Below are positions 34,028-34,406 of a stretch of 34,406 nt of DNA, one piece after another. Each line of letters opens with the position of its first letter. The stretch's first letter is position 1. The DNA is from an uncultured Pelagibacteraceae bacterium (GTDB taxonomy: Bacteria > Pseudomonadota > Alphaproteobacteria > Pelagibacterales > Pelagibacteraceae), in assembly GCA_902559075.1 (NCBI GenBank), contig CACEGO010000009.1, forward strand, positions 1-34,406. The letters are read 5' to 3'. The notes under the pieces were generated by a model. The model was given only the letters and a program-made list of their open reading frames with translations. It had not been told where the DNA came from and did no database searches. Made by a program: the position numbers and the translations under genes.

Positions 34028-34406
34028 TCAATGTTTTGGTACTGTGGTTAAATAGTTCGCATCATGAAAAGAAGTTAACATTCTTTTTTTGGTGCTAATT
34101 ATATGGGGATAATATGAGATCCCTTTATAATTCCATATAACTGGTTTATTTAATGCATAACTACCATAAATAAAAAAACGCTTTGGACAATTTTTTTCTA
34201 CAAACCGTTTCACTCCATGATAAGAATTTGGAGTAGATTGAAAAAAAACGACTGTTCCTTTTTTGGGTATAAAAGATTTGACTATTTCTAGTTCAGTTAT
34301 TTTTGGAAATCTTCTAAAACTTTTTCTTAAATTTTTTTTTGCTTTTTTTCTATAAATAGTGAGAGAGCCACCATTCTTTTTTGGAATGTCTGTTAAATAA
34401 ATTAAG
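34028..34406 (-). CDS. Partial 2OG-Fe(II) oxygenase-like protein (5' end beyond window)
   Basis: The minus-strand frame is open to the window edge, so only the C-terminal ~125 residues are visible. It reads LIYLTDIPKKNGGSLTIY, then PKKGTVVFFQSTPNSYHGV and RFFIYGSYAL, which is the typical C-terminal half of a prolyl-4-hydroxylase/2OG oxygenase fold (Gly-Gly-Ser turn, then distal His in YHGV). The usual HxD motif would lie beyond the edge. A shorter reading from the GTG at 34213 (61 aa) would be misleading. It ends 28 bases after the PhyH gene start, on the same strand. Confidence 0.68.
   Translation of the reverse strand, partial: LIYLTDIPKKNGGSLTIYRKKAKKNLRKSFRRFPKITELEIVKSFIPKKGTVVFFQSTPNSYHGVKRFVEKNCPKRFFIYGSYALNKPVIWNYKGISYYPHIISTKKRMLTSFHDANYLTTVPKH

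Noticed and set aside
34028-34213. Separate 61-residue gene with a GTG start
   Set aside because: The frame continues without a stop to the window edge and the upstream part has 2OG oxygenase features, so it is the tail of a larger gene.
1-34406. tRNA, rRNA, insertion sequences, integrases or CRISPR arrays
   Set aside because: Gaps between genes are too short and no repeat arrays, transposase motifs or tRNA-like cloverleaf arms were seen.

Overview
The window is a very AT-rich, tightly packed bacterial chromosome segment. It most resembles a SAR11/Pelagibacterales-type marine alphaproteobacterium. This rests on strongly A/T-biased codons, Lys/Asn/Ile-rich proteins, near-zero intergenic spacing, an IscR-led SUF operon, a TRAP transporter and several 2-oxoglutarate oxygenases. 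The assignment is inferred from style and gene content, not from a marker-gene search. No rRNA, tRNA, insertion sequence, integrase or CRISPR array was seen. No stretch longer than about 140 bases lacks a gene.

Left part (1-3684): the 3' end of an AsmA/YhdP-like envelope gene, tyrS (-), anmK (+) and a small alpha/beta hydrolase (-). Next is a complete iron-sulfur assembly operon (3822-9991, +): iscR-sufB-sufC-sufD-sufS-sufU-sufT-sufA. Its promoter overlaps a near-consensus type 1 IscR operator, so feedback control by cluster status is likely. A 56-residue orphan protein follows, then glnA (-), a YbaK-type deacylase, an EamA permease, and a minus-strand trio of TSUP permease, 2OG oxygenase and homocysteine S-methyltransferase (15420-13140).

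Middle (15432-21072): a molybdenum cofactor region. moaB is on +. On - runs moaA-moaC-moaD-moaE-msrP-msrQ, overlapping or nearly abutting. Cofactor synthesis is thus directly coupled to the Moco enzyme MsrP and its haem membrane partner MsrQ. A hairpin-bearing gap follows, then an XdhC split into two genes, then a DUF1244 protein.

Right part (21100-34406): an accessory-looking catabolic region. It holds a PhyH oxygenase, IolG-type inositol 2-dehydrogenase, a second Gfo/Idh/MocA dehydrogenase, IolE (inosose dehydratase), a 2-hydroxyacid dehydrogenase, a complete TRAP transporter (dctQ-dctM-dctP), a Sel1-repeat protein, a di-haem peroxidase with no ordinary start codon, a third Gfo/Idh dehydrogenase, a second 2-hydroxyacid dehydrogenase, a second PhyH oxygenase and, at the edge, part of another 2OG oxygenase. 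Together they suggest import and oxidation of polyols, cyclitols or hydroxyacids. The rest of the canonical inositol pathway (iolB, iolC, iolD, iolA) is not in the window.

Gene layout is itself notable. Five of nine convergent gene pairs overlap at their stop codons, mostly through small palindromes (TTAA, TTATAA, TTAATTAA). Only one convergent pair, dctP/sel1, is separated by a spacer with a strong hairpin.
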